Positions 39,501 to 40,791 of a stretch of DNA of 40,791 nt are shown here, in pieces (position 1 is the first letter of the stretch; each line of letters opens with the position of its first letter). Location of the stretch: assembly GCA_031262745.1 (NCBI GenBank), contig JAISHE010000015.1, positions 1 through 40,791 of the forward strand, in the 5' to 3' direction. The notes under the pieces are model-generated. The model had not been told where the DNA came from. It searched no databases and saw only the letters and a program-made list of their open reading frames with translations. The stretch is from Culturomica sp. (GTDB lineage: Bacteria; Bacteroidota; Bacteroidia; Bacteroidales; Marinifilaceae). The position numbers and the translations under genes were made by a program.

Positions 39501-39640
39501 ACTACTGTATCGACAAAGCGCAGATGGGACTTGGTTGTGTCAACAGTTGGGGAGCTTTACCACTGGAAAAATACCGTCTTCCGTATCAAGATTATGAATT
39601 TAGCTTCATAATGACCCCTGTTTGTCATCAACTGAAGTAA
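36533..39640 (+). CDS. GH2 beta-galactosidase, LacZ type, secreted
   Basis: A 1035-residue five-domain GH2 enzyme with a signal peptide (about 1-20, ending VQAQ), so it acts in the periplasm or outside, unlike E. coli LacZ. Order: sugar-binding jelly roll (about 60-230, NGLWKFNW, SGVGRDCYLYA), two Ig-like domains flanking the TIM barrel, and the C-terminal Bgal_small_N domain (from about 760). The acid/base is E465 in SLGNEAG and the nucleophile E528 in IQCEYAHAMGNS. NRHEMDPDGG and RTCHYPDN are typical. It retains beta-galactosides and may serve host glycans or plant galactans. It has its own promoter, is separate from the xylan operon, and is followed by phage-derived sequence. Confidence 0.93.
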   Translation: MKKQLLFCCLTALGLTAVQAQSFNEWKDPEVNSVNRSAMHTNYFAYASADEAKAGIKEKSTNFMTLNGLWKFNWVRNADARPTDFYQTNFNDKGWDDLQVPGVWELNGYGDPIYVNVGYAWRNQFINNPPQVPTENNHVGSYRKEILLPADWKGKEVFAHFGSVTSNMYLWVNGRYVGYSEDSKLEAEFNLTNYLKPGKNVIAFQVFRWCDGTYLEDQDFFRYSGVGRDCYLYARDKKYIQDIRITPDLDSQYKDGTLSIAVQLKGSGTIALDLADCQGNSVATADLKGSGNLSTILSVSNPAKWTAETPNLYTLTATLKNGNNITEVIPIKVGFRKIELKGGQILVNGQPVLFKGANRHEMDPDGGYVISTKRMLQDIKVMKELNINAVRTCHYPDNNLWYDLCDKYGIYVVAEANVESHGMGYDERTLAKNPIYAKAHIERNQRNVQRGYNHPSIIFWSLGNEAGMGPNFEQCYTWIKNEDKTRAVQYEQARTGEFTDIFCPMYYGYESCVKYSEGDIQKPLIQCEYAHAMGNSEGGFKEYWDIIRKYPKYQGGFIWDFVDQACHLKDKDGVNIYAYGGDFNKYDASDNNFNNNGLISPDRVPNPHAYEVAYFYQDIWTTPADLSKGEINVFNEYFFRDLSAYYMEWQLLANGEVIQEGTISDLKVAPQQTVKVQIPFDTKNICPSKELLLNVSYKLKAAETLLPAGATIAYDQLSIRDYQAPELKPENQQATNIPVIVPTILDNDHNYLIVKGESFSMDFNKHNGYLSSYNVNGMQLMEDGSVLTPNFWRAPTDNDFGAGLQFKYAVWKNPTLKLTSLKHTIENDQVVIRAEYDMTSIGGTLTLTYIINNKGAMKVTQKMVADKSKKVSDMFRFGMQMRMPVDFNEIEYYGRGPGENYADRNHASMIGNYCQTVEEQFYPYIRPQETGTKTDIRWWKLLNISGNGLQFISDVPFSASALNYTIESLDDGVGKDQRHSPQVKKANFTNYCIDKAQMGLGCVNSWGALPLEKYRLPYQDYEFSFIMTPVCHQLK

Positions 39641-39690
39641 AAATTATCTTCTTTACACAAATACAGTTGTGAATTACTTTCAAAAGTTTG

Positions 39691-39698
39691 TATCTTTG
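39691..39698 (+). promoter_or_regulatory. Promoter-like element at the phage-fragment junction
   Basis: TATCTTTG matches the -7 consensus. It points into the phage-derived segment, where no plus-strand gene is credible. It may be the remaining promoter of a chromosomal gene whose body is no longer present here. Confidence 0.35.
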
Positions 39699-39722
39699 AC
39701 ATCGTGAACAGTGGATTGCGGG

Positions 39723-39800
39723 TATTGCCGACAACTCCGCTTCGATGCGGTTGCGGCGAGCGAGTTGGCTCTCGGTGAGTTGTTTAATGTGTCGTGTCAT
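39723..39800 (-). pseudogene. 5' fragment of the gene that followed the phage terminase gene
   Basis: An ATG at 39798-39800, overlapping the terminase end by 17 bases, opens a GC-rich charged frame (MTRHIKQLTESQLARRNRI, then EAELSAI). At about 39720 the sequence turns AT-rich and the frame loses any phage-like character. The overlap is typical of packed phage genes. In HK97-like order the next gene is often the portal, but 26 residues do not identify it. Confidence 0.35.
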
Positions 39801-40521
39801 AGCGTTTCTCGATTATAGGCCTAAGCATTCCCCGCTCGTTGTAGGGGTTAGATTCGGTGTTGGCTTGGTCGGTGAGCCATTCGCCAAGAGCCATGATCGC
39901 GGCCACGATGCCGTCGATCTTCTGCGAGGACTTCTCCTTGTCGGGCTTGATGTTGCCCGCAGGGTCGGTCTTGACAACTGTCGAGGCAAGCATCCACCTT
40001 AGCACAGGGTTGCCGAAATGCTCCACCTCACCCGTCAGCACCAGAGCCTCGAACTGCTTGATCGGTGCAGACATCGAGCCGAAGCCTTGCCCGAAGGGTG
40101 AGAACTCCATACCCTCATTCGATAGGTCGATTATGGTCTGTGAGGCATTCCAGCGGTCATAAGCCGATGACTTCAAGTTGTAAGTGGCGGCTATGCGCAA
40201 TATGTCGGCCTTAACGAAGTCGTAGTCCACCACATTGCCGGGCGTGGGGGTAACGTGGCCCTCCCTGACCCAAGTGTCGTAATTGATGTTCTCTTTGCGT
40301 ACTTTCTCACGTATTTTTTCTTCGGGTATCCAAAAGTGTGGGAGGAGTTGAAACTTGTCGTTCTCGTGGAAGAGCAGCACGAGTGCCGTCACAACGCCAA
40401 CGTTCGATAGGTCTAATCCGCCCCAGCAGTCGCAACCTTTTAGTGTTCTTGGGTCGGTCGTGCCCGTACACTTCATCCACGTCTCGTCGAGTATCCACGT
40501 CCGCTCGGCATCGACCCACAG
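39784..40521 (-). pseudogene. Phage terminase large subunit, C-terminal fragment
   Basis: A 245-residue fragment covering the end of the ATPase domain and the whole RNase-H-like nuclease domain of a Terminase_1-type TerL, which cuts and packages phage DNA. Diagnostic stretches are GGLDLSNVGVVTALVLLF (nuclease metal motif), HFWIPEEKI, YDTWVREGHVTPTPGNVVDYD, YDRWNASQ, PFGQGFGSMSAP and TDPAGNIKPDKEKSS with the closing DGIVAAIMALG. Homology begins abruptly at LWVDAERTWI near 40521. The frame stays open for about 17 more codons of unrelated AT-rich sequence, then stops at 40573-40575. The Walker ATPase part is missing. GC is about 62% in 40021-40080, far above the chromosome. It is a remnant, or an assembly junction near the contig end. 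Confidence 0.85.
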
Positions 40522-40561
40522 AAATATTTTGAAGAAATTTATTCCGTAATATTCAACAAGT

Positions 40562-40593
40562 TTTGCAGAAAGTTAAAATATTTTCTACTTTTG
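40562..40593 (+). promoter_or_regulatory. Strong consensus promoter pointing out of the window
   Basis: TTTG at 40562-40565 and TACTTTTG at 40586-40593 with a 20-base gap, both boxes perfect. Initiation near 40600 would transcribe toward the right edge. Confidence 0.65.
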
Positions 40594-40791
40594 TCATGTC
40601 GCGTGAGCGGCAAACATATTGATGAAAGTGTTTAGCTTTTGTCCTTGAGTAGAAATCTGGAAAATTTCACGAATACAAGGATAGCAATCACTCATCACCG
40701 TCAGTCATGTACTTACCCTACATACTGTCCGGTGTGGGGTATTGTTTATTTGTATTCGGGTCTTCCAGAACCTCTACTCAGATAAACTAAC
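40594..40791 (+). other. Right-edge non-coding leader, no gene seen
   Basis: About 190 bases follow the promoter at 40562-40593 with no convincing open frame on the plus strand. On the minus strand a frame from the edge (ending GSGRPEYK) stops after 14 codons and could be the tail of an off-window gene. The sequence has an imperfect palindrome, GGTCTTCCAGAACC, about 40759-40772. It may be a long 5' leader or a recombination-site region of a gene beyond the edge; I do not recognise it. Confidence 0.4.

Noticed and set aside
39655-39671. CACAA/TTGTG hairpin after the beta-galactosidase gene
   Set aside because: Five-bp stem without a T tract; not a credible terminator.
39745-40549. Several GC-rich plus-strand frames over the phage fragment
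   Set aside because: All are antisense to the terminase frame, which has clear family motifs; high GC lengthens random frames.

Overview
The window reads as one contig from a member of the order Bacteroidales. The signs are: repeated TAnnTTTG (-7) promoter elements, several paired with a TTTG-like -33 box about 19-20 bases upstream; weak or absent Shine-Dalgarno sequences; a fused SecDF; a zinc-free type B ribosomal protein L31; a DUF4290 protein; an S46 family dipeptidyl-peptidase; and secreted polysaccharide-degrading enzymes of gut Bacteroidetes type. I cannot place it at genus level from the sequence alone.

Left part (1-24546), core chromosome of low GC (about 37% in one hand-counted 60-base line). 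It starts with the 5' part of a secreted SUMF1/sulfatase-modifying-type protein on the minus strand. A hairpin-rich intergenic stretch follows. Then come a PcrA/UvrD helicase, DUF4290, FolK, SppA, LpxK and purine nucleoside phosphorylase (+); a MurU-like nucleotidyltransferase coupled to a kinase fused to a RapZ C-terminal domain (-); L31, Lon, TatA and TatC (+); an S46 peptidase followed by branched-chain aminotransferase (-); and RlmN, a MATE exporter, QueE, SecDF and a DinB-fold protein (+). Most units have a recognisable promoter, and several end in strong rho-independent terminators. Promoter positions correct the start codons of the helicase, the kinase and the MATE gene.

Centre-right (24670-34674): one promoter, six closely spaced same-strand genes and one terminator form a carbohydrate-degradation operon. 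The order is a GH43-CBM6-GH8 fusion, two tandem CE1-like esterases, a GH97, an alpha/beta-hydrolase with a C-terminal beta-sandwich, and a GH43 of endo-arabinanase type. All carry signal peptides. Together they look designed to trim acylated, arabinose- or galactose-decorated xylo-oligosaccharides in the periplasm. No SusC/SusD pair, sugar transporter or regulator lies beside them.

Right part (34834-40791): a multi-pass GT-C-fold glycosyltransferase of visibly higher GC, then a GH2 beta-galactosidase with its own promoter. Finally there is a GC-rich (about 62% in one counted line) fragment of a phage terminase large subunit on the minus strand, cut at its N-terminus, followed by the first codons of a second phage gene. 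The last 200 or so bases hold a near-perfect promoter pointing off the window with no gene visible behind it.

I did not find a demonstrable new defence or mobile system. The most unusual items are the kinase-RapZ fusion next to a MurU-like enzyme, the orphan xylan operon with an inverted repeat in its leader, the terminase remnant, the orphan right-end promoter and the hairpin element at 666-737.
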